This document shows positions 1 through 11,735 of a stretch of DNA of 64,000 nt, piece by piece (within the stretch, counting starts at the first letter, position 1; every line of letters starts with the position of its first letter). Under the pieces are notes generated by a model. The model was given only the letters and a program-made list of their open reading frames with translations, ran no database searches and was not told the origin of the DNA. The DNA comes from Molanna angustata (taxonomy: Eukaryota > Arthropoda > Insecta > Trichoptera > Molannidae), in NCBI GenBank assembly GCA_963576475.1, contig OY754980.1:7725186-7789185 (forward strand). Direction: 5' to 3'. The position numbers and the translations under genes were made by a program.

Positions 1-126
1 CTGATTGATAGAAGAAAAGTATTTTAAAAACTACAACCCATTGGTTGATGGTTTGATGTTTAATCTTTGATTGCAGGTTTGATTCACGTTGTAATCATAG
101 AATCACTGACATCAGGATAATCCAGA

Positions 127-520
127 CTTCTATATGGAGTTGAAACCTGGACCATAAAGGTAAATATGCTTAACCGTCTGTAGGTCTAAAATTTCCCGGG
201 TAGGTGAAATACCAAATGTGGAGGTACTCAGGAGAACAAATCTCGAGCGCGAGCTTGTTGACGCAACTAAGCGACAGAAGGTATCATATTTGGGTCACGT
301 ACTTCGAGGCGAAATGTACAAGTTGCTCCAACTGATTACGAAGGACTGCAATAGAGGGAAGCCTCAAATAGGAAGACGTTAGATGTCATGGCTCCGCAAC
401 ATTCGTGAGTGGACCGGTATCAGAGACATCGGCGAATTGTTCCGTACGGCAGTGGATAGAGATGCCTTCTCAAAAGTGATCGGGGGGACCTGATATGGCA
501 CGAAAAAGAAGAAGAAAAAC
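127..520 (+). mobile_element. RTE-type LINE 3' end, degenerate
   Basis: Translation in shifting frames gives the C-terminal region of an endonuclease/reverse-transcriptase polyprotein. It opens with LLYGVETWTIK, continues with YLGHVLRGEMYKLLQLI and ends with a WLRNIREWTGIRDIGELFRT stretch, then runs into an AAG-rich tail (gaagaagaaaaa). The frame is broken by stops and small indels, and everything upstream of the YGxETWT motif is missing. This is the usual picture of a 5'-truncated, dead LINE copy. Calling it RTE rests on the C-terminal motif layout; the clade is inference. Confidence 0.75.
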
Positions 521-1195
521 ACTTACGAAAAACTCATTTCATTGCGAAAGGCTTATTTGAAGCCGCAAATAAATAAACAAGTAAAACCGCAATCAAATAC
601 AGTTAGCACAAAAATGAAGATACGTAACCAAGAGTATATTTTCACTAATTATTACCCCCGGCCTTTGATCAAGTGAATTAAATAAATATAGAAATCCGAC
701 GAAATGAAAAACAAACAGGAAGAAAAGTTTCACGTTAAAATGATAGACGAAGATGGGCGAGAGACACAAGAGGAAACGGTGGAAATAATTTCCCAAAGAC
801 TCTGAGGGGAAGATTTGGAATTAATGAAGAACAACATCAAAGAAAAAAACTCGGTTGGGTACAAACTATCCGAGGAATTTTCAAGACAACGACAGCGGCT
901 GGAGATCGACAAAAGAATAAAATAATAATGTCATTTGCCGGAGATTTCTTTATCGCAGACGAATGAGAGAATATTAAAATTGCAAACACTCAATTAGTAC
1001 AAATTTGCTGTTCTATGTATACCTACATAGACCATGAAAATAATGGTACAGATTGAGATGAGGCCGAGAATGGTTAGGAGTTTAGTTCCTACTCCAAACC
1101 TAACCTAAGCTAACATAACCTATATTGTATACGACGAATGAGAAGATTTTGAAACGTGCGAATAGAAACTATACTTTAATGTAAAGAAATTATAC
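521..1195. other. AT-rich spacer, otherwise unassigned
   Basis: Apart from the coding-like stretch at 704-925, I see only AT-rich sequence and a short imperfect hairpin around 1074-1108 (ggttagg paired with cctaacc). No gene is supported. Confidence 0.5.
704..925 (+). pseudogene. unassigned coding-like stretch with one internal stop
   Basis: An ATG at 704 opens a frame of 73 sense codons interrupted once by TGA (803-805) and closed by TAA at 923-925. The product is strongly charged and helix-like, with segments such as MIDEDGRETQEETVEI and EDLELMKNNIKEKNS. Such charge bias is unlike the low-complexity reading of the surrounding AT-rich DNA. I do not recognise the family. It could be a decayed transposon ORF or a host pseudogene fragment, or chance. 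Confidence 0.3.
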
Positions 1196-1758
1196 TAAAA
1201 CGAGTGGGTTGTGGCCAACGCTAAACTCCTCAATAACAAGTCATTCTATAAAGTACTCAAATTTTGTATGAAAAATATTAAGCATTTTCATGAAATGAGT
1301 TTTTTACATTATTTTTCATTTAAATATTTTATTACGAAAACTTGATAATTCTTCAATGCCATTTTATGAAAGTGATGTGCCTTTTTACCAATTTGAAGAT
1401 AAAAATATCAAATTTTAAGTTTCCTGAGCTTGGGGTCACTTTGAAATATTTTACAGATAGAAAAATTGAGAAGCACTATTCAGATATCCATCAAAATAAG
1501 GGGTTTAAGTATAAGATATACAAATTTGCAAAATTTGAATATAATCGAAGGAGTAGGTACTTAAGTCTAAAATCGATAAAGAAAAATGAACACGCCGTAC
1601 ATAGCACATAGCTCACACACACAGATATATTGTGCTGAAACTTTCAAAATACAAACTCAGCATCATACTAGTTGATAATCTACAATAAAAATAATAGCCT
1701 TAAAAATTGCGAAATCACAAATCCCCACTATATCCCTTTGGGTTAGTGAGGGGTAAAA
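1196..1758 (+). repeat. 560-bp dispersed repeat, family A, copy 1
   Basis: This is one of four copies of the same roughly 560-bp sequence in the window (the others start at 12277, 22514 and 59149). Shared landmarks are a start with gagtgggttgtggccaacgc, a middle part with gtgatgtgcctttttaccaa, a CA-rich stretch (cacacacacaga) and an end with ccctttgggttagtgagg followed by gtaaaaa. The motif actcctcactaac near the start recurs as its reverse complement near the end, so the element has weak subterminal inverted repeats. No coding capacity is apparent. It is a non-autonomous element of unknown class. Confidence 0.8.
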
Positions 1759-1895
1759 ACGAACTAACAGCCTGGAATTATGATAAAGAAAACAAGGAGA
1801 TTATTTTTTTTGTTCTTATTTAAATACCTACATATATGATGAGTATGTAGAAGTTCATTGAATTTAACGTAAATTCTCAATAAAAATAAATATAT

Positions 1896-2652
1896 CATTT
1901 AATGATTCGGCGGATATTTTGTGGTAGTTAATATAAACCATTTTTGAATTATAAATTAGCTATAAACCACCAACAACCTAAATACAGAACAAAAATGGAG
2001 AAAAATTCTATACACAGGACCTATTTCTATAAAAATAAAAAATACACTGCCAACTAGTATCAAAGCTGCATTTTACACCAACAACAACATCAGTAGATCA
2101 TTATTAATTCTAAAACTAAAAGAAATCACAAAGAAAAAAGTGGAGTTTATAGAATAACATGTGGCGACTGTAATGAACACTACATAGGACAGACATCACG
2201 TAACCTAAATATAAGAATTAACGAACACAGAAGATGCTTAAACAACAATAATTTCTCAGAATTTGCTAACCACATTATCCAAACTAATCACTCTTTCAAT
2301 AACCACAAACTAAAACTATTACACGAAACACAGAATAAAGGATACCGACTTAACAACTAAGAAACGCTCGAAATACATAAACACATAAATTCCGGTATAA
2401 AACTTATAAATAACTATACCTTTCATAACACTTCTCCAATACTTAATATATTTCCCATCAAAAACAAAAACACTTCACAATACTCCCCTCCCCCCACTAA
2501 CCCAACCAACCCTCAACCGCCACCCCCCTCGCTTCACAGACAGATACACACAAATTCAACATGTTAGTCTCGACACGCCGGTCGATGGAAGGACAGCGCT
2601 TCCGAAACATGTCGCGAAGTGACTCAAAAAACAAGTGGTTTATAGCTAATTT
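1896..2652 (+). mobile_element. Penelope-like element, 5'-truncated, with inverted 5' tip
   Basis: The plus strand encodes the end of a Penelope-like reverse transcriptase (NTLPTSIKAAFYTNNNI, about 2040-2100). After a frameshift comes a GIY-YIG endonuclease domain from about 2138: GVYRITCGDCNEHYIGQTSR, followed by INEHRRCLNNNN. One in-frame stop follows (near 2360), so the copy is dead. The 3' end (about 2560-2652) is the terminal repeat, with GATGgaagg and cttccGAAAC as in a hammerhead-like core. The last 20 bp of that repeat (2635-2654) recur inverted at 1951-1970. Outside that, at 1941-1896 on the minus strand, lies an ATG-led stretch reading MVYINYHKISAESLN. Likely target duplications of 16 bp lie at 1880-1895 and 2653-2668, although they are AT-rich. 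Confidence 0.8.
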
Positions 2653-2668
2653 ATAAAAATAAATATAT

Positions 2669-3989
2669 TTACATGTAAGAAAATTAGTATTATTTTAGTT
2701 CCAATTTTAGTATATGTACTGCCGAAGCAAGTAACATGTAAGACAATGTAATAAAGAAATAACATACTGGAAACAGCATTGACACTTTACTTAAAATAGC
2801 AGGGTAAGGCAATGTATGTGGTTCAAACGCAAAATTTGAAAGTATTGTATGAGAAAGTACATCCAGAAAGATTACAATTGTGTGTGCCTAAGTTAGTATA
2901 TTTGAATGGAGCATAAAATAGTATGGTTTATTTGATTTTACAAAAGTGAAAAAATTGTGTGAAAACGTATCAAGCCGGACAGGTTTATTAAAAAAATATT
3001 ACGAAAAAAGTACAAAAAATGAGAAAAAGTGTATCGGGCCAATTGATAAACAAATTTATAATGAGAGAATAATATATATTTTTGTTGAAGACGTCACTTT
3101 TAAGAGTATGGCGTGATGAGCATTCAAAAAGTACCTTGGAGCATATACCGTCACCCTCCAGTAAAGGAAGAAGAAAATCGAGATTAGCAAAAAAGTTATT
3201 AGATAAATATAATATATATTTTTTTCTATTAAAATTTGATCACATTTATGAAATCCAACACAATATGAAGAAGATTTGATTTAATTGAGACGATGGAACA
3301 TACTTTATTTTTTCCAAAGTCTAGTTGATTGTACCAACTTGAAAATTAGACTTTTCAAGTACATTGAATAAGAATATGTTCTAGAAATGGATACAATGCA
3401 TAAGTATATTACACTCAATTTCAACACAAAAAGAAGAAGCGTTCTAATTGTATGACCAATAAGACGTAGAAGCAAAACAAAAGAAGAAAAAGTAGAGAAC
3501 ATCATTAAAATGAGTTGGGAATTAATTGGAGGTTTGTCGCCTCGTGTAAGTGAAGTTACTCCTTTTGTAGAAATTAAAATTCCCTTCTTTTCGAGTTTGT
3601 TACGAATTGATTGATGTGAACGTTAATTAAAATGGAACAGTTCTGGATGAATGAGATAATTAATATATATTTTGAAAACTTTTTGGAATGCCTAAGGGAT
3701 TCTCGGCAATTACAATATTCCTCTCCTCTCCAGCAGCTCTAACTACCTCCTTTCCCACCCTTTGATCTTCTCATTTTTAGCAAAGACTTAATCAAACCAT
3801 AGACGCAGTGAAGATTGACCCAAGGTTTTTCGGAGATTCTATTCTTTTTATATTTATCCTTAATAACATTAAACAATTTTAAGCACAAAATATTACTCTG
3901 AGAGGCAGCTGATATATCAGATCTTAATTAATACTGTACACTGTATCTACCAAATTGTCAGGATCAGCAACACCACCAACAATATTCAC
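2669..3989. other. AT-rich spacer
   Basis: No gene or recognised transposon is visible. A short frame at 3082-3279 reads partly like a LINE tail (SSKGRRKSR) but is too short to call. Confidence 0.5.
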
Positions 3990-4128
3990 TCATTCCTGCC
4001 ACAAGTTCTCAAAGGAAATTTTAACATCCGGTGAGTTAACCAGTTCCGGAGGCAAACCATTCCACTCCACTACAACTCTGTTGAAAAATGTTTCCTCAGG
4101 CCCAGCTATTAAACTTTTGCCTATCCTA
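3990..4128 (-). mobile_element. LINE reverse-transcriptase C-terminal fragment
   Basis: The minus strand reads EETFFNRVVVEWNGLPPEL, then VNSPDVKISFENLWQE and TGA at 3992-3990. The FFxxRVVxxWNxLPxxVVxSxxVxxF pattern is the conserved last block of many CR1/L2-type LINE polymerases. The remainder of the polymerase is absent, so this is a 5'-truncated fragment. Downstream on the minus strand (about 3780-3990) is probably its 3' untranslated region. Confidence 0.7.
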
Positions 4129-4183
4129 CAATAATGCTATTAAAAATTGTTTTTATATATTGATAAGATACATATTTTTTATT

Positions 4184-4386
4184 TATTTTTTTTTTTTAAC
4201 ATGTCTACGTAGGGGACGCCAGCTATTAGGATTTGGGTCCATTTTACTCTTCCGAAGAAGTGCACTACGTAGCGTTGGGAGGGGTTTGCAATCTAGAAAT
4301 GAGTTTATTAATTCGGATTTTAAAAAGACCCGGGTTGTACGAAGATGGAAACACAGAATTCGGAAGATCGTTCCACATATATTTTA
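4184..4386 (-). mobile_element. CR1-like LINE 3' end (copy 1)
   Basis: The poly-T at 4184-4197 is the poly-A tail of a minus-strand LINE. The minus strand encodes the end of the polymerase, including YNPGLFKIRINKLISR before a TAG at 4267-4265. It is nearly identical to the copy at 47362-47612, which extends about 40 bp further 5'. The 5' end here is cut at about 4386. Confidence 0.75.
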
Positions 4387-4602
4387 AAAATAACTTATGT
4401 TGGTTAAGAGGGAATGGTTCTCGAAATTAAGTACCTAATTGTGCAGTGAGGATGCTGGCAGTGTTTAGCGAAACCGCTTAGGTTTCTGTCAAACAACATT
4501 TTTACATCAACATAATTAATACCATTCTGTTATATAAAAAATTAATCAAGCGGTTTTAACTATGTAAAAAAGTACATATGTATTTTAAATTATTATGATA
4601 AC

Positions 4603-5024
4603 ATACCATCACGTTATGTCTCTCGCGGGGTAGGTAGAGATAATCGAACGCCACATTTTTTATCCTGGCACGCATTCATCGCCTCGTCAACATTCATGGA
4701 TCGTCTCATACACGTTCGTCTGTTGTTCACACTTTTATCATCTCCGTCTAACAGAAAATCGTTCACATGGTCATGCTATCCCTTTCTTGGACGGTCCCGA
4801 CCTCTCTTTCTATTCCTATCGGCACTGTATATTTTTTCATCAGGCGTTCCTCATTCATTCCCCATGTGGCCAAACCATCTAAATGTGTTCACTTTCAATC
4901 TATTAATGACATTTATCTTCATCTTACATGTTTTCATTATGTCCTCATTTTTTACTCTGTCATATTTCTAACTTTTATTACATTTGTGCGACTTTTGCCA
5001 TGTCCAGGTTTCACTCACTAAGAT
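4603..5024 (-). mobile_element. RTE-type LINE 3' end, family R1 (copy 1)
   Basis: This is homologous, in the same orientation, to the better copy at 8642-9445. It begins with the shared 3' terminus (accatcacgttatgtctctcgc) and runs through the block encoding the W-F-G-H-L region of the polymerase C-terminus. Minus-strand frames are interrupted. It is cut within the region equivalent to position 9090 of the longer copy. Confidence 0.75.
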
Positions 5025-6164
5025 AAAAACGATAGATTGTAAAAAAACCAAGATAAATTTTCTCGACTATGTAAATCGTAGCAACTACCTAAAGCAGATT
5101 TTTCTAAAATAAAACAAAGAATACACTGGTTAACATAATTCCGTCGTTTTCCGTTTAACAAAACGTAAATAAATATTAGACAATAAAGGATTATTTGATA
5201 GGACCTTTAGCTCGGGGGCTTGAACTAAAATAACAATAATAACGATTATTGTTAAACAAAATATTATTATTATTTTAAACAAAAAAATAGGGCTCACCTT
5301 ATCATAAAGTCAAACAAGGGAATAACAAGAAGTAGGTTAGGTTAAATGAGAGAACGAGGGTAAATATTTTGCCAAATGATCTCTGTTTACTCCGTTAAAA
5401 TACCTGTTCTGTTTACAATGCCATTGTATCTGCTTAGTTGAATAAATCCTTATCACATTGAGACAAATTACGTTATAGGAGTTTCACACACGGTATTTGG
5501 GATTTCCGTCTACTGAAGTATTGTTTATAAAGGGTGTGAAGAAATATGGCTAATTCAATCTCGAGAATTCGGAATTCATCGAAGAAAGACAAATGTGAAA
5601 AACCAGGGGAGTGATAATAATTAATAAATTTAGTCTTGGTGTCGATAATAATCCATGATAGCACAAATTATTTTTTTATATTAAATATAAGGTTTGTTGA
5701 TGGTGATTATAGTTAAACTATACACAAATAATAATTAAACGAAGATAATTTTTATTCAACGAAAGTCTTTTTTTAATCTAAGAAATTGTAAAAAGCGGAT
5801 TGATCCAATAATTGTTTTATTTTGGATTCCAGTGTTTTTTATAACTGTTTTATTTTTGATTCCAGTGTTTTTGGAAAAGCGTTGAAAAAATCGTTTGGGA
5901 ATAAACATGTCATTTGAATAGTTAATTAATCAGGGCATAAAATAAATACGAGAGAAAAAATGCATTTCGAGAAATGTGTCAAAATTTTAACACCATTATT
6001 AAATCTTCCTTAAGACATTTTTTGAAGATGTTGCGAAAAAATGAAAAAGGACGTCAAACCTGTCATCGTGCATAGAAAATAAAGTAATTTTTAACTGATT
6101 ATATAAAATAACTAAGTAAAGGAAAAAGAAAAAAAAAACAATGCTGTAAAGGACCGGGTTTGAA
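5025..6164. other. AT-rich spacer
   Basis: I see no gene, SINE head or LINE end here. A few TTATTATTAT-type microsatellite stretches occur near 5250. Confidence 0.5.
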
Positions 6165-6425
6165 TAGTGCTTCCACTATTTTATAATATAATCGTCTTTG
6201 GGTGTCCCGTTAGAGCCGGGTAATCTAAAATACAACAGGCAACAATAACATCTCACATAGTTCAGCAATGAAGTTCACCGCCCATTCTAAATGTAGTGCC
6301 TTTATTAGTTGAGACGTGACTGATGTGTGGAGATACATGAAAGCATTGTGCTTCCTTTTTTCAAGATAATGTACACCCGTGTACCTGTCGTTAGATACCC
6401 CACATTGTGGTATGTAAAAAAAACT
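6165..6425 (-). repeat. dispersed repeat family B (inverted copy)
   Basis: Reverse complement of the sequence at 60949-61240. Shared blocks are the accccacattgtggtatgt end, the tctcacatagttcagcaatga block and the cccgttagagccgggtaa block. Partial copies lie at 23845-23935 (minus), 30537-30665 (plus) and 54620-54775 (plus). No coding capacity; possibly a SINE or a non-autonomous element. Confidence 0.7.
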
Positions 6426-6527
6426 ATATATTCAATAAACAATAAAAGGTTCGTATTCAAGATCGATTATGTCCAAGTGCAAGTTAATAAGGTTTGAATT
6501 TTACCCGTGAGGTTACAAAAATACAAA

Positions 6528-6868
6528 CCATCACGCCATGTCCCTAACGAGGTAAGCAGAGAGAACTGAGCGCCATGCTTCTCTATCTTTGCATACATTC
6601 CATGCTACATTTATATCCATGCATTGTCTCATACATGCTCGTCGATTGTTCGAGTTTCTTATCCTTCTTACAAAATATCATTCACATGGTCATGCTATCC
6701 CTTTCTGGGACGACCCTTCTATTCACTCTATATCGTACACCCATGTATATTTTTTTGGTCAGTCATACATAGTTCATTCTTTAAATATATCCAAACGATA
6801 TCAAGGAATTCACTTTCATTTTACTTATCATATCCTTCTTTATCTTGCATTCCCTCCTTATGTCCCCG
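6528..6868 (-). mobile_element. RTE-type LINE 3' end, family R1 (copy 2)
   Basis: Another truncated copy of the element at 8642-9445, starting with the common terminus accatcacgccatgtccc. The minus-strand frame is broken. It stops near ttatgtccccg, so only about the last 100 codons are represented. Confidence 0.7.
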
Positions 6869-7484
6869 TGAGGTTATGTGGTGTGTAAAACGAAATTGAA
6901 ACCATACAAATTCTCCACGTCTTTGGAACTGATTTCAGGTATTCATTTGTGGGTATCTTTTCATTCGGAATCGCAATAGCTGATAAACCTCGCCTAAAAG
7001 CTTATTTCAACCCGTTCCATTCAAAGTTCACACAGTTTTCCGCCCCGTTTCTACCTTCCGGTCCCTTCGTCCTACTTCTTGTTCTATTCCAATGCGGTTT
7101 TCACCTGGAATTTCTAATCTAGAATTAGTGTTATTTAATTCCTTGCCTGAATAATGTTTAATCTAAACTTAAGTCTTTGTTGTTTCAAGTGGTGCCATTG
7201 AATCAATACAAACATTTAAACTGGTTATAAATGGTTCTGGGACGTAAAGCCAAACAAAACTCACCGTAGAGCAAACAACAAAATGTTTATTTAAAGAAAC
7301 CGCACAGATTAAAGGAATACGCAATATAAAGTTCATGGTTCAAGTTTGGAATTAAATGATCATGAAGTAGGGGAGAAGAGTATGTAAATAACTACATTAC
7401 TAATATGGACGCCATGAACGGTGAGTTTTATATACATTGAAAATAAATGGAAATAAACAATATTAATTATCAACAAAATATACT
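6869..7484. other. AT-rich spacer
   Basis: No supported feature. A slightly GC-richer patch at about 7000-7110 carries no recognisable reading frame. Confidence 0.45.
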
Positions 7485-7984
7485 TGTAATCTGGTTGGTT
7501 TACAGAGGCACTTTAGATCACGTGTACTCTCAAGAAACACTAAAATCCACGTCTACAAAACTCTTTTACGACCTGTACTAACATACGGCTTTGAGTGTTG
7601 GGTTCTTGCTAAAAAGGATATGGATGTGTGGTTTTCGAAAGAAAAATTTTGAGAAAAAATTTCGGTCCTCTCTGCGATCAAGGCACGTGCAGAATCAGGT
7701 ACAACCACGAATCAAAGAGCCTATTCAAGGAACCAAATATCGTGCGCTGGTTAGGACACGTGCATCGTATTGAAGATGTCCAGACACCTAAAAGAATCCT
7801 CACATCACGTTCGAAGGGAAGAAGAGGTGTGGGAAGGCCGAAACTACGATGGATGGATGGAGTCGAGAATGACCTTCAGATAGCCGGTGAGCGGAGTTGG
7901 AGAGAAAAGGCCATGGATAGGGTGCAATGGAGACAATGCCTTGAGGAGGCCAAGGCCCATCCTGGGCTGTGGAGCCACTGGTGA
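7485..7984 (+). mobile_element. RTE-type LINE C-terminus
   Basis: The plus strand encodes KIHVYKTLLRPVLTYGFECW, then after a frameshift near 7620 a frame ending with TGA at 7982-7984. The later part contains VRWLGHVHRIEDVQTPKRIL, then GRRGVGRPKLRWMDGVENDL and SWREKAMDRVQWRQCLEEA. These are the standard C-terminal blocks of RTE-type endonuclease/reverse-transcriptase proteins. The upstream polymerase core is missing. It is one of the better preserved LINE ends in the window but is not functional. Confidence 0.85.
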
Positions 7985-8050
7985 TGATAATATGGTTGGT
8001 TGGCTGGAATTGACTGATGGAAATAAGCCCGCCAATGCACAACATATTAA

Positions 8051-8150
8051 AATAATAAATACATTTGGAATGGTAAAATAAAACCAAAGTTTTCAGTTCT
8101 ACTAATTTAATGACACTGACTAGTTTCGGTCATCCAGTGACCATTTTCAA
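8051..8150 (-). mobile_element. Penelope-like terminal repeat, single arm
   Basis: About 90 bp nearly identical to each arm of the hairpin at 28223-28409. Read on the minus strand it contains ctggatgaccGAAACtagtc, a hammerhead-like core. Here the arm is present only once, preceded on the minus strand by unrelated AT-rich sequence, so it is probably the 3' terminal repeat of a degraded element. Confidence 0.7.
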
Positions 8151-8641
8151 AGTGTGAAAAACAAGAGGTGGTTGGTGTTTATATAATCTGGTTAAGGGAT
8201 TTGCAACATTTTTTTCCGTCAGTTCAATTAGTGTTGCTAGAAAGAACTGACAAAGAAAACTAGCAAACAAAGCGGAGCGTACAAATATAAAAAGAAAATA
8301 AATCATTTATATTGCAAAATTATTGAATGCTGCTGGGACATGGCATGATGGTGTCTGTATCTATTATTGATCTTCTGTGAAACATATTAAGTAATCTCAT
8401 TTTTTAATTAACTTAAATATAAATGACAACATGAGTCTGCGTGAAACTGTTTGTCGAAAAATAATTTGATATGGCATTAAAACCGATTTCACAAAATGAA
8501 AAAAATATAAAATGGATAAATCATGAAGATTATGTGAGTAAAATATGAATATGTAGGTATCTTATAATAAATAATTTACATAACTCTACTACGGGACAGG
8601 CATACACTAGTAGAGTAGCCTAATCCACAAATTATACATAC

Positions 8642-9445
8642 ATACCATCACGCCATGTCCCTCACGGGGTAGGCAGAGAGAACCGAACGCCACATTTTTC
8701 TATCTTGACACACATTCATCGCCTCATCAACATTCATACATCGTCTTATACATGTTCGTCTGTTGTTCATGCTTCTTACATTTCCATCTTTCAAAATATC
8801 GTTTACATGGTCGTGCCATCCTTTTCTTGGGCGCCCGCGACCTCTTATTCCGTTCCTGTCAGCTTTGTATATTTTCTTCGTCAGGCGTTCTTCGTTCATT
8901 CTTCCCAAGTGGCCAAACCATCTCAATGTGTTAACTTTCATTCTGTTAATTACATCTTTCTTTATCTTACATTCTTTCCTTGTATCTTCATTCCGAACTC
9001 TATCATACATCGTTCTGTTACAAATTCTTCTAAGCGATCTCATTTCAACTGCATTTATTCTGCTTTCGTGCGACTTCTGCCATGTCCAGGTCTCACTTGC
9101 ATACGTCAGGGTTGGCACTACGATTGCGTTATGAATGGCAACTTTAGCGTCTCTTGATATGTTGCGATCATTCATAACTGGTCTAAGTGCTCCATTCACT
9201 CTGTTTCCTGCCATAACTCTTCTTTCAATATCCTTATCAGGCCGTCCATTCCGTTGGAACATACTACCCAGATAGACATACTCGTCGACTTGTTCAAGCC
9301 ATTCATTCTCTACTTTTATTTGACACACTGTTCTGCTTTCACTCTTTTCAAAGACCATTACCTTTGATTTGCTGGCATTCATTTTAAGTCCGTTTTCTAT
9401 GCATCCTTCATATACCATACTTACAAGATACTGTAACTCTTCCAC
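8642..9445 (-). mobile_element. RTE-type LINE polymerase C-terminus, 265-aa open frame (family R1)
   Basis: A minus-strand frame open over 265 residues (9445 to 8648) encodes the end of an RTE-type polymerase. Blocks in order are NGLKMNASKSKVMVFEKSES (near residue 20), EYVYLGSMFQRNGRPDKDIE, VVPTLTYASETWTWQKS, RWFGHLGRMNEERLTKKIY, RGRGRPRKGWHDHVNDIL and a final AYPVRDMA. The polymerase core with its YxDD motif, and the endonuclease, lie upstream and are absent, so the copy is 5'-truncated. The 3' end is the accatcacgccatgtccctc terminus shared with copies at 4603, 6528 and 20811. The uninterrupted frame suggests it is the youngest family member here. Confidence 0.9.
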
Positions 9446-9508
9446 AAATTAAAATAAATGTAATATATAGGTATATAATACAGGTCGTTTATAGTTTATT
9501 TTATCAAT

Positions 9509-9665
9509 ATGCCCAAATCACCTCAAGGTATTCACTTTCATTTTACTTATAATAATATATCCTTCTTTATCTTGCATTCTCTCCTTATGTCGTCATTTTT
9601 TATTCGATCATATATCGTTCTATTACATACTCTTCTTAGTGATCATTTATTCTACTTTCATGCGT
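9509..9665 (-). mobile_element. RTE-type LINE internal fragment, family R1
   Basis: Similar to about 8905-9065 of the adjacent copy (shared tatgcccaaatcacctcaa, ttcactttcattttactta and cttatgtcgtcatttttta blocks, allowing for divergence). It lacks the 3' terminus and is diverged, so it is a separate, older fragment. Confidence 0.6.
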
Positions 9666-10546
9666 ATTTGTATTTAAAACAAGCAGATAGTTACAAGATG
9701 GAGACAGATCTCAATCGGCTTGTTTTAAATAGAAATACAGAATATGTCAAAGAAAAATACACAATCAAATGTGAATGGTACATAAACAGTTACAAAACTT
9801 GATAAGAAAACTTCGTACATCTTGATGAAAACACGATGTTCTTTTTATTATTAATTAGGTCCAATTACATTTCATTGAACCGTTCGTACGAATCAGAGAA
9901 AAAGTCAAAAGAACATTACATAATAAATCCTCATAATATGATGTACTGAGTGGGTAAAACAAATCAGTCGAGACATGATTCAAACCCGCGTTCAGTGGAT
10001 TACTAATCCACTAAAAATAATAAAATCTGCTACATAATGACAGAATTTCAATATTGACAATATATTTCAAATGGAATTAAAGAAAGAAATAAAAATACAC
10101 CAAGTTCATAAATAATACAAAAGGGCCGGTCCTTGCCCAATTTCCATTTCAAAGTTTTCTCTCCGAGAACAGAATTCATTTCGCGAGGGAAACTTTCTCT
10201 CCTGCTACGTCCGGTTTTTTTTTCAATATTTAATTCAAATAACAAGAAAAAAAGTAATCGGGAGACCTTAAAGGCTTAGCGAGTAAGAAATAAAAAGGGT
10301 AAAAGGGATAAGAAATGGAAAAGTATTTAATTGAGTCATCACTAATTACTTGAAAATTATCAGATTGGAATATGTACGATTACCAATTTAATTATTTTTA
10401 ATCAACTTTAAATATAAAACGATTTTTTTTTCGATAGGTACCTAATACTAGGCCGATACTTCATCATCGAGTAGGTAACTATGCACAAAAGGTGAGCAAT
10501 TTCTTCACTTTGAAACGTTATTGTCAAAAGAAATTAAAATTATGGA
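9666..10546. other. AT-rich spacer
   Basis: Nothing recognised. A short GC-richer patch at about 10120-10210 has no supported frame. Confidence 0.45.
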
Positions 10547-10655
10547 TCCATTCAGTAGATGCTCTTTGAGGGAATCACGTCAGTGGTCAAGTATTTTTAT
10601 TTATTAGTGGAAAAATGTAAAAAAAATGAGTGTTTTATTTAATTATTATAAATAA
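10547..10655 (+). mobile_element. Penelope-like terminal repeat, single arm
   Basis: Shares ttcagtagatgctctttgag, cgtcagtggtcaa and attagtggaaaaa with the right arm of the hairpin at about 30080-30160. It is not followed by the ATGGAATTC start seen after that hairpin, so it is more likely a 3' terminal repeat. The GAAAC of the hammerhead-like core is mutated here (gaatc). Confidence 0.65.
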
Positions 10656-10984
10656 TAATCAAGACAAAATACTCCTGATTTTATGCAATAAGTTTAGCAT
10701 TATTGTTTTCTTTATATGAAATATGAAATTGTTCAATTTAATCAAATGAATCTGGAAGCGAGAAACTATAAAACAATCCAATGTCATCGGGAATACATAA
10801 AATACTGAAAGATTCAGTGTTCTTAGTTGGGAAGTTAGTCAAAAATCGATTGTAAAAATCCAGTTCGGACAGACATCAGATGTTAATAAAAAGATTGTAA
10901 AAAACGGAATCCTTCTTATATGTCATAGAATTGAAATACAACCAAAATAGCTCTTTTATTTAAACTATGCAGAGACTACGAATG

Positions 10985-11165
10985 AAAGACTACAGATGTA
11001 CAAAAAGACTGGTGCGGTGGAGACCACGAGGGGCAGTCCTCTAACAGATGGATGAACGATATCAAAAGACATGTCGGACTCCAGTGGATGGTAATCGCAC
11101 AGGAACTAGAGTAATGGAGACGAGGGTATGTCCTGCGGAGGGCAAACACGGACCGACGATGATGG
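10985..11165 (+). mobile_element. RTE-type LINE C-terminal fragment
   Basis: Plus-strand frames give SSNRWMNDIKRHVGLQWMVI, then WRRGYVLRRANTDRRW. This matches the last GRPxxRWxDDIxxxxGxxW block of RTE-type elements. Frames shift near 11040 and the region is short. Confidence 0.65.
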
Positions 11166-11297
11166 TGATTTTATGATTCACTTAAAAAACGATAAGAAAA
11201 ACAAAATCACTACTCAACATTCTCACGATACAAGATACATACGTCGACTAATCACTCCGAAGACAAACACTATATACGAACAAAGACACTTTCAATA

Positions 11298-11400
11298 CGA
11301 CCGATTTCGTTTACCTATAGCACAAGCATTTATGCTTAATTTAGGGAATGTATGAGGATGTATATGTACTCAATATATTTATTTCTTTAAAAAAAAAGAA
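11298..11400 (+). mobile_element. SINE C tail fragment
   Basis: Shares cgatttcgtttacctatagc, acaagcatttatgctta and ggatgtatatgtac with the tail of the SINE at 35698-35890, and ends in a poly-A-like stretch. The tRNA-like head is missing. Confidence 0.65.
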
Positions 11401-11499
11401 TCTTTGGTTCAATGATCCTTAATTTAGTTGCAAAATATATAAAGAACATACACTCAGTAGAAACACAAGAAAAATTTACTTTATTTCATTTTATATTAC

Positions 11500-11710
11500 T
11501 TCTCGGGCAACTAACAGGTTCGTGTTAATTACTAATTTAACACGAACCAAATAACAAGTTGCCACATTCTGGAGACTTAAGATATTAATCGTCTGACAGA
11601 TCCAAATTGAAAATACAATTTAAAACTGTGTCTCCACCGGGAATCGAACCCGGGATACTTGGATCAGCAGTCAGATACCAAACCAACTGAGCCATGTAGA
11701 CCGACGATAC
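11500..11710 (-). mobile_element. tRNA-headed SINE A (minus copy)
   Basis: The tRNA-like head lies at about 11640-11710. Read on the minus strand it contains an A box (TGGCTCAGTTGG) and a B box (GGGTTCGATTCCC). The body contains tgccacattctggagactta and ends with ttctcgggcaac. It matches the plus copy at 12778-12972 and the split copy at 47345-47800. The 73-bp array starts directly beyond its head. Confidence 0.8.
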
Positions 11711-11735
11711 ATACATGGTTGTATTATACAACAGA

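Noticed and set aside
8705..9157. 150-residue plus-strand frame
   Set aside because: Antisense shadow of the RTE polymerase C-terminus encoded on the minus strand.
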